Below are positions 43,329 to 52,921 of a stretch of DNA of 64,000 nt, piece by piece (within the stretch, counting starts at the first letter, position 1; every line of letters begins with the position of its first letter). The DNA is taken from assembly GCA_900100475.1 (NCBI GenBank), contig FMTU01000001.1, positions 496,001-560,000 of the forward strand, in the 5' to 3' direction. The notes under the pieces were generated by a model. That model ran no database searches. It was not told the DNA's origin and was given only the letters and a program-made list of their open reading frames with translations. This stretch comes from Sphingobium faniae (GTDB lineage Bacteria > Pseudomonadota > Alphaproteobacteria > Sphingomonadales > Sphingomonadaceae). Position numbers and translations under genes: made by a program.

Positions 43329-44675
43329 ATGCGTCATATGCTGACCGTCCTGGCCGCGGTGGGCCTGCCCTCCCTCGCCAGCGCGCAAACATCCGCGCCG
43401 GCTGCCTCCACGCCGCCGCAAAGCGCGCTTGGCGCGGCCATTGCGGGCGACATGGACGGCCTGATGACGCTTTATCGCGACCTCCACGCCAATCCCGAAC
43501 TGTCGGGGCAGGAAACCGCGACCGCCGCCAAACTCGCCCGCCGTCTCAAGGCCATGAAGTTCGACGTCACCGACAAAGTCGGCGGCACCGGCGTCGTCGC
43601 GGTGATGAAGAACGGTTCAGGCCCCGTGCTGCTGATCCGCGCCGACATGGACGCCCTGCCGGTGACGGAGCAGACCGGCCTCCCCTTCGCCTCGAAGGTC
43701 CGCGCCAAGACCGACGATGGCGCCGACACCGGCGTCATGCACGCCTGTGGCCACGACACGCACATGACCGCCTTCATCGAAACGGCGAGGCTGCTCTCCG
43801 CTCGCCAGGACCAGTGGAAGGGCACGCTGGTCATGATCCTCCAGCCCGCCGAGGAAACCGGCAAGGGCGCGCGGGCGATGCTGGAGGACGGCCTCTACAA
43901 CCGTTTCCCGCGCCCGACCCACGCCATCGCCTTCCACGACGCGGCCAATATGGAGGCGGGAAAGATCGCCTATACGCCCGGCTATGCGCTCGCCAATGTG
44001 GACAGCGTCGACATCAGCGTGAAGGGCGTCGGCGGCCATGGCGCCTATCCCCAGGCGACCAAAGACCCCATCGTGCTGGGCGCGCGGATCGTCACCGCGC
44101 TGCAAACCCTGGTCAGCCGCGAGCAGGACCCGCAAGACCCCGCCGTCGTCACGGTCGGCAGCTTTCAGGGCGGAACCAAGCACAATATCATCCCCGACGA
44201 GGCGAAGCTGCAACTGACCGTCCGCAGCTATTCCGACGAGACGCGGGCAAAACTCATCAAGGGCATAGAGCGCATCGCGCGCGGCGAAGCCATCGCGGCG
44301 GGCATCCCCGACGACCGAATGCCGGTGGTGTCGGTGAAGGACGAATTCACGCCCTCCACCTACAACCCGCCCGAATTTGCCGAGCGGATGGCGGCCCTGC
44401 TGCGCGGCCATTTCGGGCAAGGACAGGTGGCGAAGGCCCCGGCGGTGATGGGCGGCGAGGATTTCGGCCGCTATTATCGGGCGGACAAGAGCATCGACAG
44501 CTTCATCTTCTGGGTCGGAGGCGTGCCCGCCGACCAGATGGCGAAGGCGGCGGCGGGCCAGCTTTCCCTCCCCTCGCTCCACAGCCCCTTCTGGGCGCCG
44601 CAAGCCGACAAGGTCATCGCCACCGCCAGCGAAGCGCTGACCGTGCTGGCGTTCGATATCCTGAAACGGGATTGA
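43329..44675 (+). CDS. M20-family amidohydrolase, exported
   Basis: A 448-residue metallopeptidase of the M20D amidohydrolase type (hippurate/IAA-amino-acid hydrolase-like). A signal peptide (about 1-21, SLASAQ) is followed by the catalytic domain with zinc-ligand motifs MHACGHDTHM, QPAEETGKGARAML and the late GGEDFGRY. A dimerisation/lid domain is inserted in the middle (VGGHGAYPQATKDPI). It probably removes amino acids from N-acylated compounds in the periplasm. ATG 43329 gives the better signal peptide start. Confidence 0.9.
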   Translation: MRHMLTVLAAVGLPSLASAQTSAPAASTPPQSALGAAIAGDMDGLMTLYRDLHANPELSGQETATAAKLARRLKAMKFDVTDKVGGTGVVAVMKNGSGPVLLIRADMDALPVTEQTGLPFASKVRAKTDDGADTGVMHACGHDTHMTAFIETARLLSARQDQWKGTLVMILQPAEETGKGARAMLEDGLYNRFPRPTHAIAFHDAANMEAGKIAYTPGYALANVDSVDISVKGVGGHGAYPQATKDPIVLGARIVTALQTLVSREQDPQDPAVVTVGSFQGGTKHNIIPDEAKLQLTVRSYSDETRAKLIKGIERIARGEAIAAGIPDDRMPVVSVKDEFTPSTYNPPEFAERMAALLRGHFGQGQVAKAPAVMGGEDFGRYYRADKSIDSFIFWVGGVPADQMAKAAAGQLSLPSLHSPFWAPQADKVIATASEALTVLAFDILKRD

Positions 44676-44699
44676 GGTTGCAGGCCTGCCCTTCCCTCC

Positions 44700-45401
44700 C
44701 TACGCCACCCCCTCGGTATCCAGCGCATAGCCTGCCGAACGCACGGTGCGGATGATATCCTGATATTTGCCGTCGCCGTTGATCGCCTTGCGCAATCGCC
44801 GGATATGCACGTCCACGGTCCGCAATTCGATGTCGCTGTCTTGGCCCCACACGCTGTCGAGCAGCCGTTCGCGCGAAAAGACCCAGCCGGGATGCTCCAG
44901 GAAATGCTTGAGCAGGCGGAACTCGGTCGGCCCCAGCGGGACGACTTGCCCGCTGCGCCGGACCTTGTGCCCCACCGTGTCCATTTCGACATCCGCGAAG
45001 GTCAGCGTCTCGCCCGCCAGCGCCGGTCGCACCCGCCGCAGCACTGCGCCCACGCGCGCCACCAGTTCGCGGGGGGAGAAGGGCTTGGTCACATAATCGT
45101 CCGCGCCCGTTTCAAGGCCCCGGACGCGATCCTCTTCCTCGCCGCGCGCGGTCAGCATGATGATCGGCACATTGGCCGTGCCGTTCATGCGGCGCAGGCG
45201 GCGGCATACTTCGATGCCGGAAAGGCTTTCCACCATCCAGTCGAGCAGCACGATGTCCGGCACATTTTCCTGCGCCATCAGCAGCGCCTCTTCGCCGTCG
45301 ACAGTATGGGCGACGTCGAAATCCTCGCGCTTGAAATGCCAGATCAGCAGTTCCGCGAGCGCGGCGTCATCTTCGACCAGCAGCATCTTGGCCCGCGCCA
45401 T
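44700..45401 (-). CDS. phoB: phosphate regulon response regulator PhoB
   Basis: A 233-residue OmpR-class response regulator. The receiver has acidic residues in LLVEDD, phospho-acceptor Asp in IVLLDWM and Lys in TKPFSPREL. A C-terminal winged helix carries GPTEFRLLKHFLEHPGWVFS and VDVHIRRLRKAI. It activates pst and other Pho genes when phosphate is scarce. The start two bases after the phoU stop (45401) is chosen; longer in-frame starts fall inside phoU. Confidence 0.95.
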   Translation of the reverse strand: MARAKMLLVEDDAALAELLIWHFKREDFDVAHTVDGEEALLMAQENVPDIVLLDWMVESLSGIEVCRRLRRMNGTANVPIIMLTARGEEEDRVRGLETGADDYVTKPFSPRELVARVGAVLRRVRPALAGETLTFADVEMDTVGHKVRRSGQVVPLGPTEFRLLKHFLEHPGWVFSRERLLDSVWGQDSDIELRTVDVHIRRLRKAINGDGKYQDIIRTVRSAGYALDTEGVA

Positions 45402-45403
45402 GC

Positions 45404-46099
45404 TCAGTCCTCCAGCGGCTGTTCGCCGCCGCGTTCGCGGTCGGGCAGGGTCAGGCCGGTGGCGGCGTAATAGACCATTTCCGCCACATTGGTGGCGTGG
45501 TCGCCGATCCGCTCTATATTCTTCGCGATAAAGAGCAGATGCGCGCATTCGCTGATCGTCTTGGGATTTTCGACCATATAGGTGACGAGCGTGCGGAAGA
45601 CGCTGTCGTAGAAATCGTCGACCACCGCGTCGCGCTCGATCACCGCGAGGGCGAGGTCCGCGTCACGCGCCGCGAAGGCGTTGAGCGCATCATGCACCAT
45701 CTCGCCCGCGACCTGTCCCATGGAGGGCAGGAGCGAGATCGGCTCCAGCGTCCGCTTGTTAGTGGCGATGGAGGGCACGCGCTTGGCGATATTCTTGGCA
45801 TAGTCGCCGATCCGCTCGACCACGCTCACGATCTTCAGGGCCGCGATCACGTCACGCAGATCATTGGCCATGGGCGCGCGCAGGGCGATGATCTCCACCA
45901 CCAGCTTCTCGACCTCCGCCTCGATGGCGTCGATGCGCTTGTCGTCGGCGACGACCTGCGCCGCCAGCGTCTTGTCGTGCCGTTGCAGCGCCAGCATCGC
46001 ATGTTCGATAGCCGCTTCCGCGCGCCCGCCCATTTCCGCGATCAGCCCGCGCAGCTTGTCGATTTCCTCGTCGAACGCCTTGATCGTATGTTCAGCCAT
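45404..46099 (-). CDS. phoU: phosphate signalling protein PhoU
   Basis: A 231-residue protein of two PhoU three-helix repeats, each with the metal-binding E/DxxxD-type patterns (for example EAEVEKLVVEIIALRAP and VERIGDYAKNIAKR; second repeat ERIGDHATNVAEMV). It links the Pst transporter to PhoR and restrains the Pho response. The start at 46099 (MAEHTIKAFDEEI) has a GAGAG site upstream. Confidence 0.95.
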   Translation of the reverse strand: MAEHTIKAFDEEIDKLRGLIAEMGGRAEAAIEHAMLALQRHDKTLAAQVVADDKRIDAIEAEVEKLVVEIIALRAPMANDLRDVIAALKIVSVVERIGDYAKNIAKRVPSIATNKRTLEPISLLPSMGQVAGEMVHDALNAFAARDADLALAVIERDAVVDDFYDSVFRTLVTYMVENPKTISECAHLLFIAKNIERIGDHATNVAEMVYYAATGLTLPDRERGGEQPLED

Positions 46100-46135
46100 G
46101 TCCCATCTCTCTTCCGCGCCCATCAGCCTCAAAAA

Positions 46136-46927
46136 TCAACCGTAGCGCCCGGTGATATAATCCTTGGTCCGCTCCTGCTGCGGATTGGTGAAGATATCGG
46201 ACGTTACGCCATATTCCACCAGTTCACCCAGGTGAAAGAAAGCCGTCCGCTGCGACACGCGCGCGGCCTGCTGCATGTTGTGCGTGACGATCACGATGGC
46301 GTAGCGGCCGCGCAGTTCGTGGATCAGTTCCTCGATCTTGGCCGTCGCGATCGGATCGAGCGCCGAGCAAGGCTCGTCCATCAGGATCACCTCCGGTTCC
46401 ACCGCGATGGCGCGCCCGATGCAGAGGCGCTGCTGCTGACCGCCCGACAGAGCGGTGCCGCTGTCATGCAGCCGGTCCTTCACCTCGTCCCATAGCCCCG
46501 CGCGGCGCAGCGACTTCTCGACGATCACGTCCAGGTCCGCCTTGCCCGCCGCCAGCCCATGGATACGCGGGCCGTAAGCGATATTCTCATAGATCGACTT
46601 GGGGAACGGATTGGGCTTCTGGAACACCATGCCGACGCGGGCGCGCAACTGCACCACGTCCATGGAGGAAGCGTAGATATCCTCCCCGTCCAGCGTGATC
46701 GCACCTTCCACGCGGGCGCTCGCCACCGTGTCGTTCATGCGGTTCAAGGTCCGCAGGAAGGTCGACTTGCCACAGCCCGACGGGCCGATGAAGGCCGTCA
46801 CATTGTCCATGTCCACGTCGATGGAGACGCCCTTGATCGCCTGCTTGTCGCCATAAAAGACCTTGACGTCGCGCGCGGTCATCTTGGTTTCGGTAGCGGG
46901 GACCAGCGTTTGCGGTTCGTGCATCAT
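46136..46927 (-). CDS. pstB: phosphate ABC transporter ATP-binding protein
   Basis: A 263-residue ABC ATPase energising phosphate uptake through PstCA. It has Walker [11 protein letters not shown]-loop [14 protein letters not shown], signature LSGGQQQRL and Walker [14 protein letters not shown]. PstB-type features such as the [14 protein letters not shown] region are present. The ATG at 46927 has GGTGG five bases upstream and starts two bases after the pstA stop; a GTG at 46936 overlaps pstA. Confidence 0.96.
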   Translation of the reverse strand: MMHEPQTLVPATETKMTARDVKVFYGDKQAIKGVSIDVDMDNVTAFIGPSGCGKSTFLRTLNRMNDTVASARVEGAITLDGEDIYASSMDVVQLRARVGMVFQKPNPFPKSIYENIAYGPRIHGLAAGKADLDVIVEKSLRRAGLWDEVKDRLHDSGTALSGGQQQRLCIGRAIAVEPEVILMDEPCSALDPIATAKIEELIHELRGRYAIVIVTHNMQQAARVSQRTAFFHLGELVEYGVTSDIFTNPQQERTKDYITGRYG

Positions 46928-46929
46928 AT

Positions 46930-48174
46930 TTACCACCGTTTTTCGAACTTGTTGCGCAGGTAGATGGCGAGGCCGTTCATCGCGAGCAGGAAGACCAGCA
47001 GCACGATGATGGCGGCGGATGTCTTTTCGACAAAGCCCTTCGACACCTCGTCGGACCAGAGGAATATCTGCACCGGCAGCACGGTCGCCGGGTCGGTGAT
47101 GCCGCCCGGCGGCGTCGCGATGAAGGCGCGCATCCCGATCATCAACAGCGGCGCGGTCTCGCCCAGCGCGCGCGCCATGCCGATGATGGTGCCGGTGAGA
47201 ATACCGGGCAAAGCGAGCGGCAGCACATGCTGGAACACCACCTGCACGGGGCTGGCCCCGATGCCGAGCGCCGCGTCGCGGATGCTGGGCGGCACGGACT
47301 TGATCGCGTTGCGGCCGGCGATGACGATCACCGGCATGGTCATCAGCGCCAGCGTCATGCCGCCCACCAGGGAGGCCGAACGCGGCAGATGGAGGACGTT
47401 GAGGAAGATCGACAGGCCCAGCAGACCGAAGATGATCGAAGGCACCGCCGCCAGATTGTTGATCGACACTTCGATGACGTCGGTCATCCAGTTCTTGCGC
47501 GCATATTCTTCCAGATAGAGCGCGGTCGCGACGCCCACCGGAAAGCTCAGCAGCAGCGTCACCAACATGGTCAGCAACGACCCCTTGAACGCGCCCCAGA
47601 TGCCGACCTGCGTCGGATCGGTGCCGTCGCTGCCGGTCAGGAATGCCATGCTGAAGCCGGTCGACAGCACGCCCTGCTGCTTCAGCCGCGCCACGGCGGC
47701 TTCGGCTTCGGGCGACCCCTTGCTCTTGGCGGCCAGGTCGATGGCGGTCGACGCGGGCACGCGGATGGTTTCGCTACGGCTCAGGATCCTGGGATTGGCC
47801 TTGATCGCGTCGCGGACGCTGGTCCAGGCGGTCGGCGCGATCAGCGCATCGGCATCCGGTCCCAGCGTCTTTTTCGCGACCTCGCTCGTCACCATCGGCA
47901 GGTTCGCGCCCGCAAGGCCCTGATCGGTGATATTGCCCGGATCGAGCAGCAGCGGCGAGGCCGGGAAATCGACCTGCAACGCGATCTCGGTCCGGGTGAA
48001 ACCGCGCAATCCGTTGCCCATCATGGTGAAGAGCAGGAAGGCAAGAAACGCGGCCGAGAGCAGCACGGCAAACAGGCCCGTCAGCTTGAAACGCCGCTCG
48101 GCCGCATAGCGCCGCGCGATCCGCTTCTGCATCGCGTCCGACTTCCAGTCCGTAGGGAGGCGTTCAGCGGTCAT
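46930..48174 (-). CDS. pstA: phosphate ABC transporter permease PstA
   Basis: A 414-residue permease, longer than the E. coli protein. An N-terminal cytoplasmic segment and membrane helix are followed by a large periplasmic DUF3333-type insertion (about 60-175) before the binding-protein-dependent permease domain, with [18 protein letters not shown] and the EAA-like loop [25 protein letters not shown] in pieces. Its start overlaps the pstC stop (ATGA). Confidence 0.94.
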   Translation of the reverse strand: MTAERLPTDWKSDAMQKRIARRYAAERRFKLTGLFAVLLSAAFLAFLLFTMMGNGLRGFTRTEIALQVDFPASPLLLDPGNITDQGLAGANLPMVTSEVAKKTLGPDADALIAPTAWTSVRDAIKANPRILSRSETIRVPASTAIDLAAKSKGSPEAEAAVARLKQQGVLSTGFSMAFLTGSDGTDPTQVGIWGAFKGSLLTMLVTLLLSFPVGVATALYLEEYARKNWMTDVIEVSINNLAAVPSIIFGLLGLSIFLNVLHLPRSASLVGGMTLALMTMPVIVIAGRNAIKSVPPSIRDAALGIGASPVQVVFQHVLPLALPGILTGTIIGMARALGETAPLLMIGMRAFIATPPGGITDPATVLPVQIFLWSDEVSKGFVEKTSAAIIVLLVFLLAMNGLAIYLRNKFEKRW

Positions 48175-49565
48175 TCGTAAGCCTCGCGATATTTCTTCAC
48201 GACCCGCAGGGCCACGATGTTGAGCAGCAGGGTGACGATGAACAGCACCAGTCCCAGGGCGAAGGCCGCCAGCGTCTTGGCGCTGTCGAATTCCTGGTCG
48301 CCGGTTAGAAGCTGGACGATCTGCGTCGTCACCGTCGTCACGCTGGCAAAGGGATTGAGTGTCAGATTAGCCGCCAGCCCTGCCGCCATGACCACGATCA
48401 TCGTTTCGCCAATGGCGCGGCTGACGGCCAGCAGCACGCCGCCCACAACGCCGGGCAGAGCGGCGGGGATCAGCACTTTGCGGATCGTCTCGCTGGTCGT
48501 CGCGCCCATGGCGAGGCTGCCGTCGCGCATGGATTGCGGCACGGCGGCGATGCTGTCGTCCGCCATGGAGGAAACGAACGGAATGATCATCACGCCCATG
48601 ACGAGACCCGCCGCCAGCGCGCTTTCCGAACTCGCGCCATGGATGCCGATGCCAACCGCGAGGTCGCGCAACGCCGGGGCGATGGTGAGCGCCGCGAAAT
48701 AGCCGTAGACCACGGTCGGGACGCCTGCCAGCACCTCAAGGATCGGCTTCATCCATTTGCGGACCTGCGGCCTTGCATATTGGGTGAGGTAGATGGCGCT
48801 CATCAGGCCCAGCGGAATGGCGACCGCCATGGCGATGATCGCGCCGATGAAGATCGTGCCCCAGAACAGCGGCACCGCGCCGAACGCATCCTCATTGCCA
48901 TAGCCGAGCGCCGCCGATTGCGGGCTCCACTTGGTCCCGAACAGGAAGTCGATGGGATTCACCATCGAAAAGAAGCGGATCGATTCCCACAGCAGCGACA
49001 CGACGATGCCCAGCGTGGTCACGATCGCCAGCAGCGAGGCAAGCAGCAATGTCGCCATCACCAGCCGTTCGACCCGCGTGCGCGCCCGGAAATCGGGCCG
49101 GACGCGGGTGAAGGCATAGGCCCCGCCCGCAAAGGCCAGCACCAGCGCCAGCACGGCTCCCGCAATGCCATATTTGCTGATCGCCGCGCGATAAGGCTCC
49201 ACAAGCGCCTGCGCCGCGGGATTGAAGGCCGCAGCCTGCGCGCCCGTCGCGATGTTCCGCGCCTCGCCCAGCAGGGCGGAGCGGGAGAAGGCGTCGGCGG
49301 GCAGGCTCTGCGCCGCCGGATCGCTCAGCACCGTCTGGGTGATGAGGCCAGGCGATATATTGGCCCAGATGACGAGGAAGAGGCCCGCCGGGATCAGCGT
49401 CCACAGCGCCACATACCAGCCATGATAGCCCGGCAGGCTATGCACGGCGTCGCGCCGCCCCGACGCCCGCGCCACGGTTTGCAGCCGCAGCGCGCGGGCG
49501 CGGGCGCTGACCCAGGCGATCGCGCCAAGGCCCGCCAGCAGCAGGAAGATTGCAGGTCCGGTCAT
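48171..49565 (-). CDS. pstC: phosphate ABC transporter permease PstC
   Basis: A 464-residue permease with an extended N-terminal part (about 1-190, including helices near 3-20, 50-70 and 138-155) resembling the PstC_N domain, then the ABC permease domain with GLMSAIYLTQYARPQVRK, KPILEVLAGVPTVVYGYFA and the EAA-like loop GATTSETIRKVLIPAALPGV. It couples to PstA and PstB. Its stop overlaps the pstA start. Confidence 0.94.
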   Translation of the reverse strand: MTGPAIFLLLAGLGAIAWVSARARALRLQTVARASGRRDAVHSLPGYHGWYVALWTLIPAGLFLVIWANISPGLITQTVLSDPAAQSLPADAFSRSALLGEARNIATGAQAAAFNPAAQALVEPYRAAISKYGIAGAVLALVLAFAGGAYAFTRVRPDFRARTRVERLVMATLLLASLLAIVTTLGIVVSLLWESIRFFSMVNPIDFLFGTKWSPQSAALGYGNEDAFGAVPLFWGTIFIGAIIAMAVAIPLGLMSAIYLTQYARPQVRKWMKPILEVLAGVPTVVYGYFAALTIAPALRDLAVGIGIHGASSESALAAGLVMGVMIIPFVSSMADDSIAAVPQSMRDGSLAMGATTSETIRKVLIPAALPGVVGGVLLAVSRAIGETMIVVMAAGLAANLTLNPFASVTTVTTQIVQLLTGDQEFDSAKTLAAFALGLVLFIVTLLLNIVALRVVKKYREAYE

Positions 49566-49575
49566 GCGCGCTCGC

Positions 49576-50628
49576 TTATTTCAGGGCCGCGACGTCCAGC
49601 ACGGGCAGCGATTTCACTGCCTCCGCGCTCGCCTTGCGGACGTCTTCAGGCGCCGCGACCATGCCGCGCCTCGCGAGCGGGCCGCCCGGCTCCCAATTGG
49701 CGGCAAAGGCGTTCAGATAGGCCTGCAAGCCTGGAACCGCCTGCATATGCGCCTTCTTGACATAGATGTAGAGCGGGCGGGCGCCCGGATACTGGCCGGT
49801 CGAGACGGTCTCATAGGTCGCCTCGACACCGTTGACCGGCACGTCCTTGAGCGTGTCCTTGTTCTCTTCCAGGAAGCTGAAACCGAAAATGCCCAGCGCA
49901 TTGGGGTTCGCGCCCAGCTTCTGCACGATCAGATTGTCGTTTTCGCCCGAGTCCACATATTTGCCATCCTCGCGGATGCGGGTGCAGGTGGCCTTATATT
50001 CGTCCTCATTCTTTTCCTTGAGCGCCGTCATCGCCTCGTCGCTCTGGCAGCCCTTCTCAAGGATCAGTTCAGCGAGCGAATCGCGCGTGCCGCTGGTCGA
50101 GGGCGGGCCGAAGACGGAAATCGGAATGGCGGGAAGGCCGGGGTCCACATCCCTCCAGCTTTGGGCCTTGTTCGGTCCCTTGCCATAAGGATTGGCGGCC
50201 AGCGCCTCATAGACGATCTTCGGGGTCAGCCTGAAGCCTGGCCCCTTCTTCGATTCCGCGAAAGCAAGGCCGTCGACGCCGATCTGGATTTCGACGATTT
50301 CTCCGGCGCCATTCTGCTGGCACTGCTCCAGCTCGGCCCTCTTCATCCGGCGCGACGCATCCACGATGTCGGGATATTGCGCGCCCACGCCGGCGCAGAA
50401 CAGCTTCATGCCGCCGCCGGTGCCGGTCGATTCGACGATCGGCGATTTCATGCCCGGATTGCTCTGCACGAACAGTTCAGCGACCGCCGTGGCGAAGGGG
50501 TAGACGGTGGACGAACCGACCGCGCGGATCTGGTCGCGGGTGCCGCCCGCGCCGCCGCCCTGGTCGCCGCAGCCGGAAAGGGTGAGAGCGGCAACGGCCG
50601 TCACGGCGAAAAGAGCGAGATGCTTCAC
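49576..50628 (-). CDS. pstS: phosphate-binding periplasmic protein PstS
   Basis: A 350-residue substrate-binding protein. The leader ends in a lipobox-like LTLSGC, so it may be a membrane-anchored lipoprotein. The PBP-like domain starts IRAVGSSTVYPFATAVAEL and contains VESTGTGGGMKLFCAG and PPSTSGTRDSLAELIL, the phosphate-contacting loops. It leads the pstSCAB-phoU-phoB run and follows phoR; a Pho-box-like site lies 85-113 bases upstream of its start. Confidence 0.94.
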   Translation of the reverse strand: MKHLALFAVTAVAALTLSGCGDQGGGAGGTRDQIRAVGSSTVYPFATAVAELFVQSNPGMKSPIVESTGTGGGMKLFCAGVGAQYPDIVDASRRMKRAELEQCQQNGAGEIVEIQIGVDGLAFAESKKGPGFRLTPKIVYEALAANPYGKGPNKAQSWRDVDPGLPAIPISVFGPPSTSGTRDSLAELILEKGCQSDEAMTALKEKNEDEYKATCTRIREDGKYVDSGENDNLIVQKLGANPNALGIFGFSFLEENKDTLKDVPVNGVEATYETVSTGQYPGARPLYIYVKKAHMQAVPGLQAYLNAFAANWEPGGPLARRGMVAAPEDVRKASAEAVKSLPVLDVAALK

Positions 50629-50712
50629 GAAAACCTCCGTCGTTGCAAAGCCGCGATTCGCTGTCGCTGCCCCACGATGAGTTTGCGCCTAGCTGCGGTT
50701 CATCGCGCCTTT

Positions 50713-50741
50713 GTGACAGTGACGTTTCATTTTCATGACAA
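50713..50741 (-). promoter_or_regulatory. Pho-box-like site upstream of pstS
   Basis: On the minus strand, TTGTCAT and CTGTCAC occur 22 bases apart (two 11-base steps), with a degenerate middle repeat. This resembles the PhoB-box repeat CTGTCAT. The site overlaps the last codon and stop of phoR, so PhoB could drive pstS from inside the phoR 3' end. Confidence 0.55.
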
Positions 50742-52025
50742 CGCCTCCGGCTTGCGTGAAAAAACCGATACTTCCGTTTCATGGGCGACTTCGCCGGAAA
50801 GCATTTTCGGCAACAGGACCGAGATGGTCGTCCCCTTGCCCACCGCGCTGCTGATGTCCATCCGTCCGCGATGGCGTTCCACGACATGCTTGACGATGGC
50901 AAGGCCAAGTCCGGTGCCGCCCATGGCGCGGCTGCGCCCCGAATCGACCCGATAGAAACGCTCCGTCAACCGGGGGAGCTGATCGGGCGATATGCCTTCG
51001 CCCTCGTCCGCGACGGTCAGGCTCACCATGCCGCTTGGCCCCTCTCCCACCGTCACGCGAATCGGCGTGCCGGGGCGGCCATATTTGGTGGAATTGCCGA
51101 TCAGATTGTGAAGAAGCTGGGAAAGCTGCGCCCGGTCCCCGCGCACGGGGGGCAGGCCGGGGTCGATGCGCGCCTCCACCTCCGCCCCGCGCTCGCCATG
51201 GCTGGTGCGGAATACGCCCGCCACCTCGGCCACCAGCATGGAAAGATCGACCGCGCTGTCGGGCGCGCGATATTTGTCCGCCTCGATCCGCGAGAGCGAT
51301 ATGAGGTCGTCGATCAGGCGCTGCATCCGTCGCGCCTCGCCATCCATGATCTTGAGGAATCTTTGCCGGGTTTCGGTGTCCTTGCCCAGTTCCGGGTCCG
51401 CCAGCGTTTCGATGAAGCCCAATATGCCGGCCAGCGGAGTGCGCAGTTCATGGCTGGCATTGGCGACGAAATCGACCCGCATCCGCTCTGCCGCATAGGC
51501 GCCGCTATGATCGACCAGATGAACGAGACGCCGCATCTCCTCCGGCGCGCTCAAGGGCGCGATCCGCATTTGCCAACGCTGGTCGCGGGCTCCCAGTCCC
51601 ACCAGTTCCACCATGTCCGCCTCGGTCATGGCCGCCATATTCGTCAGCCTTTCGGCAGCGGCGGGATGACGGATGGCGATACGGGCATCTTCCCCCTCGA
51701 TATGCGCGCCCAGCAATTGCCGCGCGGCGCGATTGGCCCGCACGATGCGCCCCTTTTCCAGCAGCAGCAGCGGGTCGGCGATCCCTTCCAGCAGGTCGGC
51801 GAAACCGGGCTGGTGCATCGGCCCGTTCGACGGCGGAGCCTCCCCCGCGCTTTCCGCGGCGTCAGCGTGATCGCCCCCTCTGGCCGAAATCAGCAGAACG
51901 AGCACGCCCGCCAGCACCGGCATCGCGATCGACAGCGGCGAAGCGCCCAGCAACAGCGCGCCCCCTGTGCCCAGCAACAGCATGGCGATGGAGGCCGTGA
52001 TCTGCGATATGTTCAGTCGATTCAT
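50733..52025 (-). CDS. phoR: phosphate regulon sensor histidine kinase PhoR
   Basis: A 430-residue membrane histidine kinase. An N-terminal hydrophobic hairpin (two helices, about 8-48) is followed by a PAS-like segment (about 70-170), the phospho-acceptor His in FVANASHELRTPLAGILG, and the catalytic HATPase domain with N box LHNLIGNSTKYGR and G boxes DEGEGI and GGTGLGLAIVKHVVERH. It phosphorylates PhoB under phosphate limitation. Its position upstream of pstS in the same direction confirms the identity. Confidence 0.93.
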   Translation of the reverse strand: MNRLNISQITASIAMLLLGTGGALLLGASPLSIAMPVLAGVLVLLISARGGDHADAAESAGEAPPSNGPMHQPGFADLLEGIADPLLLLEKGRIVRANRAARQLLGAHIEGEDARIAIRHPAAAERLTNMAAMTEADMVELVGLGARDQRWQMRIAPLSAPEEMRRLVHLVDHSGAYAAERMRVDFVANASHELRTPLAGILGFIETLADPELGKDTETRQRFLKIMDGEARRMQRLIDDLISLSRIEADKYRAPDSAVDLSMLVAEVAGVFRTSHGERGAEVEARIDPGLPPVRGDRAQLSQLLHNLIGNSTKYGRPGTPIRVTVGEGPSGMVSLTVADEGEGISPDQLPRLTERFYRVDSGRSRAMGGTGLGLAIVKHVVERHRGRMDISSAVGKGTTISVLLPKMLSGEVAHETEVSVFSRKPEALS

Positions 52026-52052
52026 GGTTACCGCGCTGGATTCTTCGGGGTT

Positions 52053-52083
52053 TTGCTGCGATGGCCGGGGAGTAGCGTATAAA
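52053..52083 (+). promoter_or_regulatory. possible promoter of the HPr-rel-A cassette
   Basis: TATAAA (52078-52083) is preceded by TTGCTG with a 19-base spacer, in the phoR/cassette divergent gap, about 40 bases before the first cassette gene. The spacer is slightly long and the evidence is only by eye. Confidence 0.35.
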
Positions 52084-52122
52084 ATTTACCTTCTGGCAAG
52101 CGCGATAGCGGATCATGACGAA

Positions 52123-52551
52123 ATGAGCGAGCCCATCAGCGGACAGGATGATCCCCGGCAGGAACGGGAAGAGGCAGCGCAGGCGGTGACCTCGTCCCGG
52201 CGGCAATTGCTGATGGGCGGCGCGGTCGCCGCTTCCGCCATTGTGTCGATCCGTCCCGCGCTCGCCAATACGGCCGCGTCCGTGCTCAACTGCACCATTC
52301 CCGTGCCCGATCAGGCCCGCGCCGGCAATTATATCGCGCCCAATGGTCAGGTGGTGCCCGCCGGAACGCCCGGCGCCTTCCCGGCGGCGGGGCGCAGCTA
52401 TACTGGCGAACAGGTGAAGCAGGCTTTGCGGGGACGCCCCCTGCCCGGCGCCGGCTATGAGCAAAATCAGGCCTATCTGAACTATATCCGCCGCCTGCAA
52501 TCGGGGACGAGCGGCTTCACCTGCTACGCCTCGCTTCAGATGCCGCGCTGA
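52123..52551 (+). CDS. small Tat-signal protein, candidate substrate of the cassette
   Basis: A 142-residue protein I cannot assign to a named family. Residues 1-24 are hydrophilic. A twin-arginine signal follows (SSRRQLLMGG, Arg26/Arg27, then a hydrophobic stretch to ALA near 48). The mature part is about 94 residues, Gly/Pro/Ala-rich, with just two cysteines, Cys57 near its start and Cys134 near its end (GFTCYASLQMPR), which could form a disulfide. It heads the run with PqqD-like, kinase and nucleotidyltransferase genes, so it may be the protein they modify. The start at 52123 is chosen for the signal; no strong ribosome site is visible. Confidence 0.7.
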   Translation: MSEPISGQDDPRQEREEAAQAVTSSRRQLLMGGAVAASAIVSIRPALANTAASVLNCTIPVPDQARAGNYIAPNGQVVPAGTPGAFPAAGRSYTGEQVKQALRGRPLPGAGYEQNQAYLNYIRRLQSGTSGFTCYASLQMPR

Positions 52552-52633
52552 TGGGAAATATGTTAGGCGTCTGATTACCCCTTTGCGCTATGACCGTGCG
52601 GCAATCATCGGGAACAGGCATCGGGGACAGGGC

Positions 52634-52921
52634 GTGACAGCCGACCAACATTATCGCCGGGAAGGGGAAGGGAGCATCATGTCCCATATCCTTGACGACA
52701 TGGTGCTGCTTTACCATCGCTCCTCCGGCCAGACCCATATGGTCATCAGCCCCGTGCCGGAAATATTGGAGACGCTGGAGGATGGCCAGCCCGCTTCGGC
52801 GCGGGATGTGCTGCAACGCCTCTTGCGACGCTACGATCTGGGACCGGCCGACGCCGCCCTGCCGGAGGTCGCGGCGCAACTCACGAATTTGGCCGCACTG
52901 GGGCTGATCCGCACGGCCTGA
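52634..52921 (+). CDS. PqqD-like protein of an HPr-rel-A system
   Basis: A 95-residue PqqD-fold protein: LDDMVLLYHRSSGQTHMVISPVPEILE in pieces, then LLRRYDLGPADAALPEV and NLAALGLI. PqqD relatives bind leader peptides and present them to modifying enzymes. The LYHRxSGQTH phrase is that of the subgroup found beside HprK-related kinase A. A GTG start at 52634 gives the usual length; an upstream in-frame ATG would add 17 atypical residues. Its stop overlaps the next gene's start (TGATG), so the genes are coupled. Confidence 0.82.
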   Translation: MTADQHYRREGEGSIMSHILDDMVLLYHRSSGQTHMVISPVPEILETLEDGQPASARDVLQRLLRRYDLGPADAALPEVAAQLTNLAALGLIRTA

